64,000 nt of DNA from Liolophura sinensis (taxonomy: Eukaryota; Mollusca; Polyplacophora; Chitonida; Chitonidae): NCBI RefSeq assembly GCF_032854445.1, contig NW_027018142.1:1-64000 (forward strand), written 5' to 3'. The notes under the pieces were generated by a model. That model did not search any database. It was not told where the DNA came from and saw only the letters and a list, made by a program, of their open reading frames with translations. Below, one piece after another: positions 1 through 10,385 of this stretch (position 1 is the first letter of the stretch; each line of letters begins with the position of its first letter). Made by a program: the position numbers and the translations under genes.

Positions 1-844
1 GGACAAACCTCCTGACTGCACGTAACCTGAGTGGCATCATGTCTGTCATTTAAATTATTACTGACAAGTGGTCTGACATGACTACATAGCTCTCTCGACA
101 TGAGTCGTAGGTACAGTATCAAACTTCTTACAAAACCATGCGTAATGACAAAGCAAATATAAAATTGGCATGGAATGTTCTCCCGGAGACCATCGATTTA
201 TTGTTGTGTTTCTATTTGTGAAATTGGATGCCCGTGTGTATGCCTATAGATCATGTCTAAATCATTAAGAAGTGGAGCTCTGACGCCCGTGTGACCCAGT
301 TACTGGTGTTTTGTTGCGTTACCCGACCTACCCAATCACGCCGTAGTTGTTTATTATACATGTACCACAAAGTGAAAATAAAACTGTTTTAAGGGCGGGC
401 ATATTAATGAATGTGCATTTTATATGTCGGTGTATTTTGTGGAAAAGTATTTTGATCGTTTGTCATTGTTTGGAACATAGGTTAACGTGGTATACTGTTG
501 CAAAGTACATTTTCTTAATTCCATATTTTTAAAAGATAAATTAGTGGTTAAGAACCCTTTTTAGAAAATATAACTGGTTTACAATTCACAACTCGAAGAT
601 CATAACAGTTGTTTCTTTACTGAAGTCTTGAGGTGGGCCACTGGCGATATTGAATGTAGGCAGTTAGAAAGAAGGAAAACAGCAGGTTAACCCATTTTTT
701 AGAATAAACTTAAGGCACCGTGTTTTGTTTTACCACGGACACATGCGATGTAACATAGCAGGCACACTGCTGTCAGCCACTGATATTGGTATTTCTTAAT
801 TTATTCATTAAATTTCCTTGACACCATTCTACATAAGTGTTTGC
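1..844. other. Host intergenic or intronic DNA, no gene seen
   Basis: This is AT-rich sequence with no long open frame, splice-framed exon or recognised repeat on either strand. The small open frames here have no composition or motif that suggests coding. Confidence 0.5.
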
Positions 845-1018
845 TCATGTCTTGGTGGTCAGTTTTATTGGTGGATGGAGCAGGAGTCCCTGGGGTAAAC
901 CACCGACCTTTGGGAGAACTGACGAACATTCTCGCATGCACACTATACCGGTATTACATTCCGAAGTAGTGCTCACATTCCGAACGTGAGACTGAATGCC
1001 ACACGGGCGTCGTCGACA
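845..1018. repeat. Dispersed repeat copy, related to 17495-17850
   Basis: The segment GGGTAAACCACCGACCTTTG followed by a spaced ACTG...TCTC block recurs at about 17523-17560 as GGTAAACCATCGACCTTTGG plus the same downstream spacing. The two copies are diverged, so this is an old repeat. Boundaries are approximate. The family was not identified. Confidence 0.5.
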
Positions 1019-2455
1019 GCTCATTGTCATCATGGCTAGACCAGTGCCCGTGTTATGTCTTTACACAAAGTCTCATCATTGTCAGCTTTTTGCTATATGT
1101 TATTAGAGGTCTATTCATAACTAATGAAGTATTTGTTTAATTCCAGTAATGAATACTGAATTGTCCAGGTTCCCCTTGCTTCACTGATCTGAGCGCTTTG
1201 ATGGCAATAAACATTCGACACCGCTCCCAATGTGTTTAGGCGGTCTAACATGAAGTTGCAATGGACATCACTATTACCCTGGCTTAACTGAAATACGCGT
1301 ATTCCTTAGTAAGGTATCAATAAATAACCATTTAATCATAACACATTAAGCTAAATCATCTACTAAGCAATTATTTCATAAATACCTTGTGGCTTATTGG
1401 GTTAATTTTAATTTCTGTTAAAGTAAAAAAAAAACAACTATTTTTTCCCACCATGTGCATGTGTGAGTCCATTTAAGTGACAAAATACAGCAGCTCGAGT
1501 GGTGTCGCAAATTAAAGCATTGCATGTAGGTAATTGCTACGCAAATAATATGAGTCTTAAAATATCGTATTTTTAAAAAAAATACATAAAAAACCTGTAT
1601 TGTATGTCTTTTTATTCATGTATATATATAATTCTTTTTATATTCGGGACTTCACACTGGTGTGGTTTTCATGTTTAAACACTCTCCCAGCCTGATTAGC
1701 TACATGTATACAACAAGATATTAACGGTGTTTGCATTATGCTGCCGGATGTTCGGTTACCTATATAGCAATATATTGCTATTGTTTTTGAAAAGAGGATT
1801 GTTATAAACCTTTTTCTTTTCCTGTGGTAAAAGTCTGAAACGGTTGTATGTTACCGAAGGTGAGAAACATGACTGTCTCGTTGATGCGTTTTTTTTCATT
1901 CCAGTTTGCATTTTTCCTGCAATGTAACAAAGGATTCAGAAAATCGAGGATATCAAAACAGTGTCAACGAAAACAATTCTTTTTTTTTTTTTGACTTGTT
2001 TTCATAGCACTCAACCTGATTGAATTAAAGCACAGTTCATGGCGTCACCGTCAGGTTCGACATTTGCTCCTTTTCGACAATATATTTCTCTCATTGTATA
2101 AGTTTCAAATTACATTTGAGTTTTAGGCGATTTCATCCTTGGTTCTCGGCCTACCAGGAAGGTCACCATATCGGCAAAGAAATAACTGACAAACGACGTA
2201 GTGCCGCGCATTACAAATTAACTGCTAATATGTTCTAACAAGACGTTCATGAGGAAATATCGATTTACATGTATCTAATAAGTAGCTGACCTGTTTCGTG
2301 GAACTCATCGGTATTTCAGTTAAGCGCCTATACCAGGAGTTTCCAAAAATAATAAACATGGAAATGAGAAGCAAGGTCTTCTTTTATTTTAGAAGATATG
2401 TTCTGTTATTACGCACTTGCATACAGGCCTGTTAAAAATGGCAATTGCTGATACA
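1019..2455. other. Host non-coding DNA
   Basis: AT-rich sequence with A/T homopolymers (for example a T run near 1981). No exon with good splice signals and no known repeat was recognised. Confidence 0.45.
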
Positions 2456-2460
2456 TGATA

Positions 2461-2550
2461 AGTAGTATACACACTATAGGTTCTGGCGCACGCCCCCATT
2501 GCCCCTCCCCCCATAACAAATGGAGGCCCCACCCCCATTTCCCTGCTTCC
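2461..2550 (+). repeat. Left terminal inverted repeat of the Polinton
   Basis: The first 33 bases are identical to the reverse complement of 15828-15860. Similarity then continues through a C-rich stretch to a GGAGGCCCC(C)ACCCC block, with indels. The total is about 90 bp. The end starts with AG, as expected for this superfamily. Confidence 0.8.
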
Positions 2551-4348
2551 CCATAACCCCCCCCCCGCCCCCTCCTTAGGCGCCTCCCCAGCCAAGGCAT
2601 ACACGCTTATTTACAAGTCTCGCCTACACACACACATTGATATGAGGCGACCTAGTTGGCATTTAATACATAAGGATTATAGTCTATATATAGGCCGGCT
2701 GTATTGCACAACAGGGTGATTCAGTTGATTTTCTCCCCACTATAGGGCTTAAACCACGGATTTTCATAAAAAATAAACGTGACAGCCTTTTTCAGCGTGT
2801 CTTGTTTGATAAGATCCAGTATTTTTCGGAGGATTGGAAATATTTTGTTTATGCGAAATAGTCTTTCCAATTTAGCCTATGTTTCGTGGGTCGTGGGATA
2901 TAGCTCAGTCAGCTGACAGAGGTGGGAAAGGCGCTGTGTGTAAGGGGTGTATTCATATACTACATGTATAAGGGGTTGTTTGCTAGCTCAAATCCGGATT
3001 TGGTCTCCTGTATATATGGCGCCGGGCTCTACGCACTTCTAAGGAATCTCTGCAACTTTCGACAGTTTCGGGGGCAGAGGGACCTTACCAAGGGGTGTTG
3101 TAGATGGCCCAGAGGTAGTGAGATGTGTCAGCCCCAATTAAGCCCCCTAACGGTGGGTCGCTAGCGCAAAAAATCCTAAGCCCGCCGTTAGGGTGGTGAT
3201 TAATTGGTAACAGGCTGAGCTATAAACCAGGCCTTTTGCTTTTTTGGACCATGGGTTCGAACCCCACACTGGGCAGAATTTTTTTTTACCCCCGGGCACC
3301 AGGCTAGCCAGACACCCGTCCACCCGTCCACCCGTCCAAATGGACGGGCAATCCAGCCCAGGGGGTATTTTTGACGGGTAAAATTTTGAATCAACATTTT
3401 TACGGCCAGCCCACAGACCAGTACACTGTTTCAAAGTGTATTAATATTATATGTATGTATACTAGATTGTGAATATTTTTCTAACATGTAAGTTTACAAA
3501 GTGTATTCATATATGTATTCAGATGACAGAAATGATGTTTGACATGCACTACTGTGCCCAGAGTCAATTTCTCGACACAGATATGTGACTGATAGTACAT
3601 GTATTTGAATTGTTTCTTGTTTTTTTGTATTTTACAAAGTTTATTTCTACCCACTGTGACTTAGGTGCTCAAAACGTATGGTGGTGATAATTCAGTGGTG
3701 ATAGTTTTGCCTGTTCTCAGTTTCAGAGCTATGTATACTGTATTCTGATTTGGTTCCGTTGCATGTGAAGTAGTGTAACTGTGAGTGACATGCACCTGCT
3801 GTGCCAAATTACCATGCATTTTGATTGTTTTCCTTTTTTTGTGTATTTTATTGTTTATTTATTTCTACCTCCTGATTCACAGCATTCACACTTGAACTGC
3901 TGCGCCAAATTGCCATTGTTTTCCTTACATCTGTATTGAATTGTGTATTTTACAGTTTCTACCTCCTATTTCACACTTGGTTGTCCAAAGCATAACAGAC
4001 TGTAACCATACATAGTTTAATATAAAATTTATGTACTCTTTTAGTGATTCGCACTCAGTGTCAGTCATTGGTGGGAAATGTGTGATATATTTGGTGCCCC
4101 CCCCCCCAAAACAGTCAATTTCTGGGGTCCAATAGTAATACATTATTTCAAGTGATATAATGGCAATTAAAAGGTCTTGTTTTTCAATGATACAGTGGCG
4201 ATAAAATGTCTCCGGCGGCAGACCCCCTGCTTATTTACGGCGGCCCCCAAACCCCCTGGACGCCCTATATTCAGATCCTGGTTAATGCCCTGCCCCCGGG
4301 GCTCTCGAGACATAGCATGGGGGTTGCCCTGGGCACCTCCCCAGAACA
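2551..4348. other. Gene-free left arm between TIR and first Polinton gene
   Basis: No Polinton gene is recognisable here, whereas the right arm reaches its first gene within about 65 bp of the TIR. It holds a tRNA A-box-like string (TAGCTCAGTCAGC at 2900-2912), an imperfect hairpin with arms at 3134-3157 and 3181-3207, a GGTTCGAACCCC B-box-like string near 3251, a short CCCGTCCA repeat (3316-3340), and a degenerate tandem repeat at 3535-4000 (tgtgcca...tatttctacc blocks). The simplest reading is later insertion of host repeats into the left arm, or acquisition of flanking DNA. Confidence 0.45.
3134..3207. repeat. Imperfect inverted repeat (hairpin)
   Basis: CCAATTA...CCCCCTAACGGTGGG at 3134-3157 is nearly the reverse complement of CCCGCCGTTAGGG...TAATTGG at 3181-3207, around a 23-base centre. 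It may be a tiny MITE or a hairpin remnant. Its function is unknown. Confidence 0.5.
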
Positions 4349-5011
4349 TCATTCGGAAAGAGCGTTTTTCAGCTCTTGCCGAGCTAGTTTTCGGCTGCGA
4401 TCTATAAGCTGTTTTTTCGTGCTTTCATCGATCTCTACGGCGTTAAATGTCTTACGAGACTTAGCGCATATCTCCTGCTTCAGATCAGAGTAGTTCTTGA
4501 GCTCCAGAACGACTTGCCTGTACTCTACGTCCAAAATAACTCCATCAGATAAGGCCGTAGATACCTGCCCACGGATGCTGTTAAGTTTAGCCTCAGCCAA
4601 CAGCCGTATATCGTTATGTTTCTTGGCCTTTGCATGAAGTCGGCGGCTAACGAATTTTCCGGCGGCATTTAAGACACCGCAAGCTATGGCCGCAGCTTCC
4701 ATGGCCAAGACAGCAGGGGCTGCAATTATTGTTGTGAGTTGTCCCACACTTGCAACCCCTAGTCCCAAACCGGCCGTGAGCATGGCCGAATCAAGGGCCT
4801 CGGCGGCTAAGACACCGCGCCGGTACTTTTTGTACAGGGCCCGGCGGAGATCTCGCTCAGATTCAAGCTGCCTCCGTATTTCGCTGATATACTGCAGGCG
4901 ATGGGCGTGCGCCACGCCCTCCGGGGGGTTTTCAACCATCGGCGCGGTCGGGGTCAAGGGATGGTCATTCGTCGGCTCTTCATCCGTGATCGCCGGGTAC
5001 AGTCGTCCCAT
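4349..5011 (-). CDS. Polinton accessory protein with paired hydrophobic helices
   Basis: This is an open frame of 220 codons with ATG at 5011; an upstream TTG at 5035 is less likely. The order is a polar N-terminus, a basic amphipathic segment around residues 40-65 (QLESERDLRRALYKKYRR), a long Gly/Ala/Leu-rich hydrophobic region around residues 75-120 that fits a helical hairpin in membrane, a basic stretch (SRRLHAKAKKH), and a charged helical C-terminus. The frame is unbroken, unlike most neighbours. It is the last gene of a minus-strand run; its ATG is 11 bases past the shifted-frame stop of the preceding gene at 5022. I infer a membrane or virion-associated role from the hydrophobic hairpin and location; the biochemical function is unknown. 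Confidence 0.72.
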   Translation of the reverse strand: MGRLYPAITDEEPTNDHPLTPTAPMVENPPEGVAHAHRLQYISEIRRQLESERDLRRALYKKYRRGVLAAEALDSAMLTAGLGLGVASVGQLTTIIAAPAVLAMEAAAIACGVLNAAGKFVSRRLHAKAKKHNDIRLLAEAKLNSIRGQVSTALSDGVILDVEYRQVVLELKNYSDLKQEICAKSRKTFNAVEIDESTKKQLIDRSRKLARQELKNALSE

Positions 5012-5021
5012 ATTGTCCGTC

Positions 5022-5827
5022 CTACGAATCAACAACGTCGGTAAGCTCTAAATCGTCATCGGGAATACTAACACTAAAGCTTATAAGTTTTATACCGGAC
5101 TCTAAATAGTTGTAATCGAGTTTGGCATCGCTCCCTACAAAGACCCGTATTTGATCATAAGCCTGAGCTCCTTTCCATTGTGCTCTGCAGGCCACTTTAG
5201 TCTCACACCGGTAATCCAGGAGGCACGGCGCTGAGAGGCCGAGCCAAGTATGATGTTGAAGATAAGTATAGATCCAGGGTTTATTTCTAGCATGGACAAA
5301 GATATACTTGTTTGCCCTATAAGAAGTGCGGAATCTACACCTTCGCCCGCAGATAGTGCTAAGCCACCTCTTACACCCTTAGCTAGATAACACTTGCTGA
5401 CTGGTACCCACGACACGAAAGAGGTTCCTGAGTTGAAAACTTTTTTCACCTTGGTTATATCGGCCTGGACCGTCATCGGGGTCACCTTCACATCTATAAA
5501 GCAATCGGGGTCGCGAGCTCTGGCAAGAACAAAGCGGTCTTCAAAGCGAATTAATGAGAGTTTTTGTTCTTCAATCACCTCAGAAGGCGACCTGCGGTCT
5601 TGCTCTACAGAGGATGAGACATCTTGAAGGGAAGCAAACGTGGCAGGTTCTGCTTGCCCCCCCCCCCCCCCCCCCCCAGTAATCTTTTTGCGGCTGTACT
5701 TGCCACTTTGAAACTGGAAGGCGTAGATTTTACCTTCCTGGCCTTGAAGTTCGAACTCCGACACATCTGCCAAGTCGCTTAAAGACAGGCACGCAGACCT
5801 GGGACCGGCTGCGTCCACCACACTCAT
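5022..5827 (-). pseudogene. Polinton structural-type gene, frameshifted near its 3' end
   Basis: ATG at 5827 overlaps the TGA of the upstream gene (ATGA), typical of translationally coupled genes. About 230 codons are open, ending at 5135. Another frame then continues without stops from about 5150 to a TAG at 5022, with an acidic end (SIPDDDLELTDVV), so a single frameshift near 5150 probably separates the last 40 or so codons. A run of about 20 C at 5658-5678 encodes a poly-Gly tract and is itself a slippage-prone site. Beta-rich, Val/Ile/Leu-alternating stretches (for example GSILIFNIILGSA) fit a jelly-roll or coat-associated protein, but I cannot assign a family with certainty. Confidence 0.6.
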
Positions 5828-6363
5828 TGTATTTTTAGGGTAGCACTGAGGTACTCTACATTAATATACTTGCCGTTTTTGTCTAAAAGTGCCACGGTCA
5901 AGTGCGTTATATAGTCGGCGCGCAAGGCCTTGTACTGTGGGTTGGGAAATGAAACCGGCTTCCCGCAGTTTATCCCTTCACCAGTCACGGCGATGGCTTT
6001 CAGTAGTGTTGAACCGCCACCGAAATCTGAGGTTATTCTCACGTTTTCTGAGGTGCTCAGTTCATCCAAATGCACGAAGACTTCTTTGTGTGTGACCAAG
6101 TTAGGTAGATTTTCACCCTCCATAGTCCCATCTATGAGCGCCATCCCGTCGGAGAACCCTAAGATGGGGGCAAGCTCTTGGAGTATTATGAAGACATTTC
6201 TCGGGAGGGTAAGGACTAAGCGGCCCGTGGCTTCATTCAGTCCCAGAGAAATCCCATGCGGGCGGAATATGTCCTTGTCCAGCGTACAGACATTGTAGTA
6301 GCTCGTCGGCACTTCAACACGTTTGCCCTCAAGCAAGAAGCCCACTCCGGTGGGGATATTCAC
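5824..6363 (-). CDS. Candidate minor capsid (penton-like) protein of the Polinton
   Basis: This open frame of 179 codons has a first codon GTG at 6363 immediately preceded by an in-frame TGA, so the true ATG is lost or lies elsewhere. Alternating hydrophobic strands are visible (RLVLTLPRNVFIILQEL, NVRITSDF, ITHLTVALLDKNGKYI), consistent with a single beta-barrel. The middle has an LGF...G and a VFVHLDEL segment. Small proteins with a late [I/V]xVxLLDxxGxxI strand are known in Polintons as minor capsid candidates. The assignment is from pattern only; it could instead be another virion protein. It is coupled to the next gene by ATGA. Confidence 0.5.
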   Translation of the reverse strand: MNIPTGVGFLLEGKRVEVPTSYYNVCTLDKDIFRPHGISLGLNEATGRLVLTLPRNVFIILQELAPILGFSDGMALIDGTMEGENLPNLVTHKEVFVHLDELSTSENVRITSDFGGGSTLLKAIAVTGEGINCGKPVSFPNPQYKALRADYITHLTVALLDKNGKYINVEYLSATLKIQ

Positions 6364-6460
6364 TCAGGCTGGGTAGAATGTTATCTCGCGAAGGGCGGTT
6401 TTAAGGCGGCCGTCGAGGTTGTTAAGGGCATGAGGCAGCGTGTGCTGTGCCCCATTTAGA
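6364..6460. promoter_or_regulatory. Divergent intergenic region between two Polinton transcription units
   Basis: Minus-strand genes start at 6363 and a plus-strand gene starts at 6461, so about 97 bases must hold both promoters. No clear TATA box is visible. The assignment rests on gene orientation alone. Confidence 0.35.
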
Positions 6461-7759
6461 ATGTCAGACAATGTGATGAACATTTTAGCTACGATGAACA
6501 GCGAGGCTTACAGGTTCAATAGAGAGGCCACTTACAAGGCCGGGGCATTTCATAGTATCCAAACGCACGCAGAGCAGCTCACGCAATTTGACATCTACAT
6601 CGATGAAAAGAAGGCCTTTCCAGTCCAATTCACAGATGTGTTGGCCAAGTACCGGCTGCCAAAGATAACCAGCAATGACACTGTTTGGGCCTGGGACACC
6701 AATCCTATGCAATTCTGGCAGAACCAAGTGAACTTCGCGGTCTGGTGCGCAACCACGGGCTGTGGCGTCTCTGCAAAAGACCACCTTCTCGCCCCCGGCC
6801 AACGAATAAGGGCTCTGTACACGTTCTATGTGTATTGCCAAGTTAGGCGGGTCTTGGAAGAGATCCAGGCCCCCCTGCCGCAAGACAGAGCGTGGGCGAC
6901 ATTCGAAAACCCCTACGACGAGAGGGCCTATGAGAGGGTTCGAAGGGAGTTCCACGTAGATACGCACACAGACTGGAGGCGCAGTGGGGTGAATCACGGC
7001 CTCGGAGTGGCATATTACTATGTCACGAGAAAGGGCTACAGCCCCATTGGCGATGGGACCTTCGATCCGAGCAGGATGTCGTTCTATAGAAAGCCTACAG
7101 CGCTCCACGTCGACAACATCGAGCAGGACGCCGAGGGGGCTTGGGCGGCGTTCATTGTCGACAAATCCCAAGGATTCACGCAGCCGGGCGTAGAGCGCCT
7201 AAACGATTTCATCCGGACATACGTGTGGGCTATTCTAGGCGCCCAAGCGCAAACAAGGGCGCGTATTCTAAGCACGGGCACAGCCTTCGACGCGCAAAAA
7301 CAGTTTGCCGCGAACGTTGAAGACGCCATTTCCTCTCCGATCGACCTTCCGTCTGGTATCAAACGCTACCAGGACGTGCTACAGTATGCCGGGAGCGCTG
7401 TAGACTTTGTGTATGGCATAGGCCTATGTATGGCCCCCAGCGACACGCTTCTGCAGATCGGCCATGTGGCGAACTACAACAACAAAGTCGTCGTGGCCAC
7501 AGAGGACCAGAAGCTAGGCACCAATGAGGGTGTGGACGCTAAAGTGCCGCCCACTTTGCACAAGCGCGCACCTTCCCACGGGATCGTTGAGCCACAAGAA
7601 AGCGTCCCACCACCCACCGCGCGCGTTCAGCATGTTGCTGCCGCCGGAGGCAAACAAGAACCCCTATTTACAAAGCAAAAGAATCACGATGCGGAGAAGA
7701 CAGCCATAGTCGTCGCTGGGGTTGGTATCGGCTTACTGCTGCTGTGGACTATGCGTTAA
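6461..7759 (+). CDS. 432-aa Polinton protein with C-terminal membrane anchor, intact
   Basis: I chose the ATG at 6461 (MSDNVMNILATMN) over an in-frame GTG at 6440. The frame is unbroken for 432 codons, the longest intact gene of the element. Its body is a soluble, Trp/Tyr-rich domain with motifs such as TVWAWDTNPMQFWQNQ and FAVWCATTGCGV. A helical region (RTYVWAILGAQAQTRARI) and a Pro-rich linker near residues 370-390 follow. It ends in a single hydrophobic helix (AIVVAGVGIGLLLLW) followed by MR, which fits a tail-anchored membrane protein. The 3' end is convergent with, and overlaps by a few codons, the opposing gene. The function is unknown; a virion membrane or vertex role is inferred. Confidence 0.75.
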   Translation: MSDNVMNILATMNSEAYRFNREATYKAGAFHSIQTHAEQLTQFDIYIDEKKAFPVQFTDVLAKYRLPKITSNDTVWAWDTNPMQFWQNQVNFAVWCATTGCGVSAKDHLLAPGQRIRALYTFYVYCQVRRVLEEIQAPLPQDRAWATFENPYDERAYERVRREFHVDTHTDWRRSGVNHGLGVAYYYVTRKGYSPIGDGTFDPSRMSFYRKPTALHVDNIEQDAEGAWAAFIVDKSQGFTQPGVERLNDFIRTYVWAILGAQAQTRARILSTGTAFDAQKQFAANVEDAISSPIDLPSGIKRYQDVLQYAGSAVDFVYGIGLCMAPSDTLLQIGHVANYNNKVVVATEDQKLGTNEGVDAKVPPTLHKRAPSHGIVEPQESVPPPTARVQHVAAAGGKQEPLFTKQKNHDAEKTAIVVAGVGIGLLLLWTMR

Positions 7760-9048
7760 ATACTTGCGAACAGCCACGAGCATTAGGCCACCTACTGCGA
7801 CGACTAGAGCCCAGAATTATCAGCCAGCCATCCAGCCGCTTTCCCGAGAAGGTTCAGTAGCCAGGACACGATACTGCCAATAATACCCGGAATCGCAGCG
7901 GCAGCCTTCCCAGCCAGCTTGCCCAGGGCGCGCGCCAGGGACTGGAGATGCTTTTTCACCCATTCTTCTAAGACCACGCCCGTCGGATGGAGGTGGCGTT
8001 GGCTGGATGCCCCCGCCGGACCCGCCAGTCAGCGCCAACTTTATCGCTAGCCCCAGTGTCGAGATCACCATCCCAATTGCCGTGGGAATGGAGACCAGGG
8101 TTATTCCCTGCTCCCGGAAGAGGGTACGGACGCGCTCGGCCAGACTGGTATCCTTGTGTAGGATGCGATCGACCGTCTGCTTGATGGGGCGTATTTGCGT
8201 GCGCAGGGCTTCGGCCGTTAAAGAGGCTGCTTCGAGCCCGGGCCACCCTCTCGTCCTCGAGATTCCTTATCCGGTCTGCGATCCGACGCTGGGAGAATTC
8301 ATCAGTGGCCTCCTCCAACTTCTGTTTTTGTTTTGCGATGTCCTTATCGAGACTTGACAGCTTGGCGAGGTTATTCGCGAGTTCGCCTTCCGAGGTCTGC
8401 AGTGCCTTGTCAAGCCCCAGAAGTTCTCGCATTCCCGGGAAGAGGAGGGTCGTTTATTGTTGAAAGAGCCCGCCCGACCTCACTATCCGTCAAGATTGTT
8501 TCCAGTGCGTGGACAGCATCAGCGGCCTTTTTCGCTGGTTGGCTTAAATCCTCCAGCTCCATGGTATCTGCCTCGCCGGCCGCGGCACCGAGTTCTGAAC
8601 TCGCTGTCTCCAGGGCTGCGACTGCTGCTGGATGCAACGATGTCTGATCTTTTCTTTTCCAGTCTATAAAGCCCAGCCCCCCATCCCCCCTAACAACATT
8701 AACCCCTCCTTTATTGGCGACTATTAAGAGGGCTAGCGGTTCACCTGTTCGTTTGTTGATGATGTCCCGTTTGGGGTGGCCCACGAGTCACAGACGCCCT
8801 TGGACAACCTTAAACTTCGTGTAATCGCGAAAGAGGGGGGTAAGGCTGGGATCCGCCATCGCCAAGGCATCGTAATAATCATTCACGGCGGCCTGCGTCA
8901 GCTCTTGTTAAAGGTTTCTATAGGTCGCACCCCGGCTTTGTTGCACGGGAACATCACCCCCTGCACGGAGAGTGGTCTGCTCGTCGTCGATGTTGTAGTC
9001 CTCTTGGGCGTCGTCGAACGCCGGATTATGAAAGTTCAAGTCTGCCAT
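7733..9048 (-). pseudogene. Polinton coiled-coil membrane protein, multiply broken
   Basis: Coding begins at ATG 9048 (MADLNFHNPAFDD). In the same frame there are stops at 8908-8910 and about 8797, after which it stays open to 8410. The reading then moves to another frame from 8432 (MRELLGLDKALQ), to a third from about 8260, again near 7990, and probably near 7815. Domains in order are an acidic N-terminus; a globular part (GHPKRDIINKRTGEPLALL); a coiled coil rich in Leu, Lys, Glu (8430-8270); a membrane helix (GITLVSIPTAIGMVISTLGL) at about 8090-8030; a Pro-rich turn (TPPP); an amphipathic Lys/Leu/Ala helix; and a final hydrophobic segment. At least two stops and three or four frameshifts make it a pseudogene. 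The layout suggests a membrane-anchored virion or fusion-like accessory protein, but the function is not established. Confidence 0.65.
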
Positions 9049-9218
9049 AATCCTCGTATTGAACATTGCAAGGTATACCTTCAATACACACAGTAAATGC
9101 ATACGGACGCAGGCTAAACCCTTTCAGAACACTCCGTAAGCCTCTGGGGGTACAAGGTATACGGCAGTCCTTGGTCGTCACCAACAACCCGAGTACGATC
9201 CACTAGAATCAACAACTC
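9049..9218. promoter_or_regulatory. Divergent region and degraded 5' end of the capsid gene
   Basis: This lies between the minus-strand ATG at 9048 and the open part of the capsid frame at 9219. A stop at 9204-9206 lies in the capsid frame just upstream, and no frame is clean across the interval, so the capsid N-terminus is probably here in broken form together with two divergent promoters. Confidence 0.4.
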
Positions 9219-10385
9219 TTGGTCCGCTTCCCCAACCTCGGCTTAAATGACGTCATTGTGCCCGGTACCGTGCGCTTGGCCTTATCGATCACGATCAATT
9301 CATCCGACCCAAACGCCACAGTGGTCGGGAATCTCGGACGCGCAGTAGTCAAGAAAACCACGATCAGAATCAGCGGGAATGAGGTAATGTCCATCGACGA
9401 CTCTGATGTGTTTCATTGCTACGGCGACTTATGGCTGACCAAAAACGAACGGCAGAATGCGGCCTACCAAGGCATCGGCAGCGAAAACATGCTTAAATTT
9501 CGAGTCGAAGCGGAGGACGCAAGTGACGACGATGCTGGAGAAAAGGCCATCGCTCGCGCCTTTGTCAGCCGGTTCCACATCCCGCTAGACTTTGAGCTTC
9601 TAGATAGCCACATGCCATTCTACCAGAGTGCCTTGGCCGACCGACTGGAGTACGAACTGACGTTCAACAATTACGGCCGGATCATCCGGGCAACAGACGA
9701 TGCCGACGCGACTTACACCATCGACAACATCAGCCTGGAGTTCGATATGGTCACCGAAGAGGAGCTCACTAGACAGATCTGCACCCAGTTTGCCGGGGGC
9801 GTCTCCATTCTGTATGATCGCGTCCTCCGCCACCGAAAGTTTGTGAAGGACAAGTCTGATACTCTCTGGAACATAAACCCGAACACGCCTGCGAGAGCAA
9901 TAAAGAAATGCAATAAAGAAATGCTGTTCGAGATTAAAGGAACCCCGTGGAATAGGAGGTCGGAATCCTTCTACAACCCGAAGATCACCAAAGTAGAAGT
10001 CACAATAGAAGGGGTCCCCAATCAGCTGTACAGCCAGGGCATGCGGGCGTACCAGCAGTGGGTCGAGGTCCAGAGGTTCTTCGCCAGCTAACCCCTACGG
10101 AAGCGGGACCCTAAGGTGGCTAGGGTCGTGAAAGACTTAGGCCTGGCAGACGTCTCCCTGGAAGAGTTCTTGACGCACAAGCACGCCTTCTGGCTTGACC
10201 TTCGGCCAAGCGACGATGACGAGCTGCATGGCAGTGGGAGGCGCGTTCTGAACGCCAGCGAGGGGATTACGATACAGGTGACAAAAGAGAGAGTGGAGCC
10301 CGGCGTGTTGAACGTATATCTCTATGTGATCATGGACGCAAAGCTGCACATCGAGATTGGTAGATTCGTTAGCGCGCTTTATTGA
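9219..10385 (+). pseudogene. Polinton major capsid protein (double jelly-roll type), interrupted
   Basis: The frame starts by TTG at 9219 and is open to a TAA at 10089-10091. It continues in the same frame to a natural stop at 10383-10385, giving about 388 codons with one internal stop. Recognisable blocks are PNLGLNDVIVPGTVRLAL, GNLGRAVVKKTTIRISGNEV, DVFHCYGDLWLTKNERQNA, FHIPLDFELLDSHMPFY, LYDRVLRHRKF and FYNPKITKVEVTIEGVPNQL. These fit the invertebrate Polinton capsid family, in which two jelly-rolls form the capsomer. The true start is upstream in degraded sequence. The 3' end overlaps the ATPase frame by 29 bases. The in-frame stop and lost start indicate loss of function; stop read-through is not excluded. 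Confidence 0.82.

Noticed and set aside
2389-2604. Overlapping open frames in the left TIR
   Set aside because: They come from C-rich terminal repeat sequence on both frames, with no motif; they are a by-product of low stop density.
2890-3000. Functional tRNA at the A-box-like string
   Set aside because: The A-box and candidate B-box are about 80 bases apart and no stems pair; at most a SINE remnant.
6485-7171. 228-codon minus-strand open frame
   Set aside because: It is the antisense shadow of the intact 432-codon gene, and the plus-strand gene has clear protein character.
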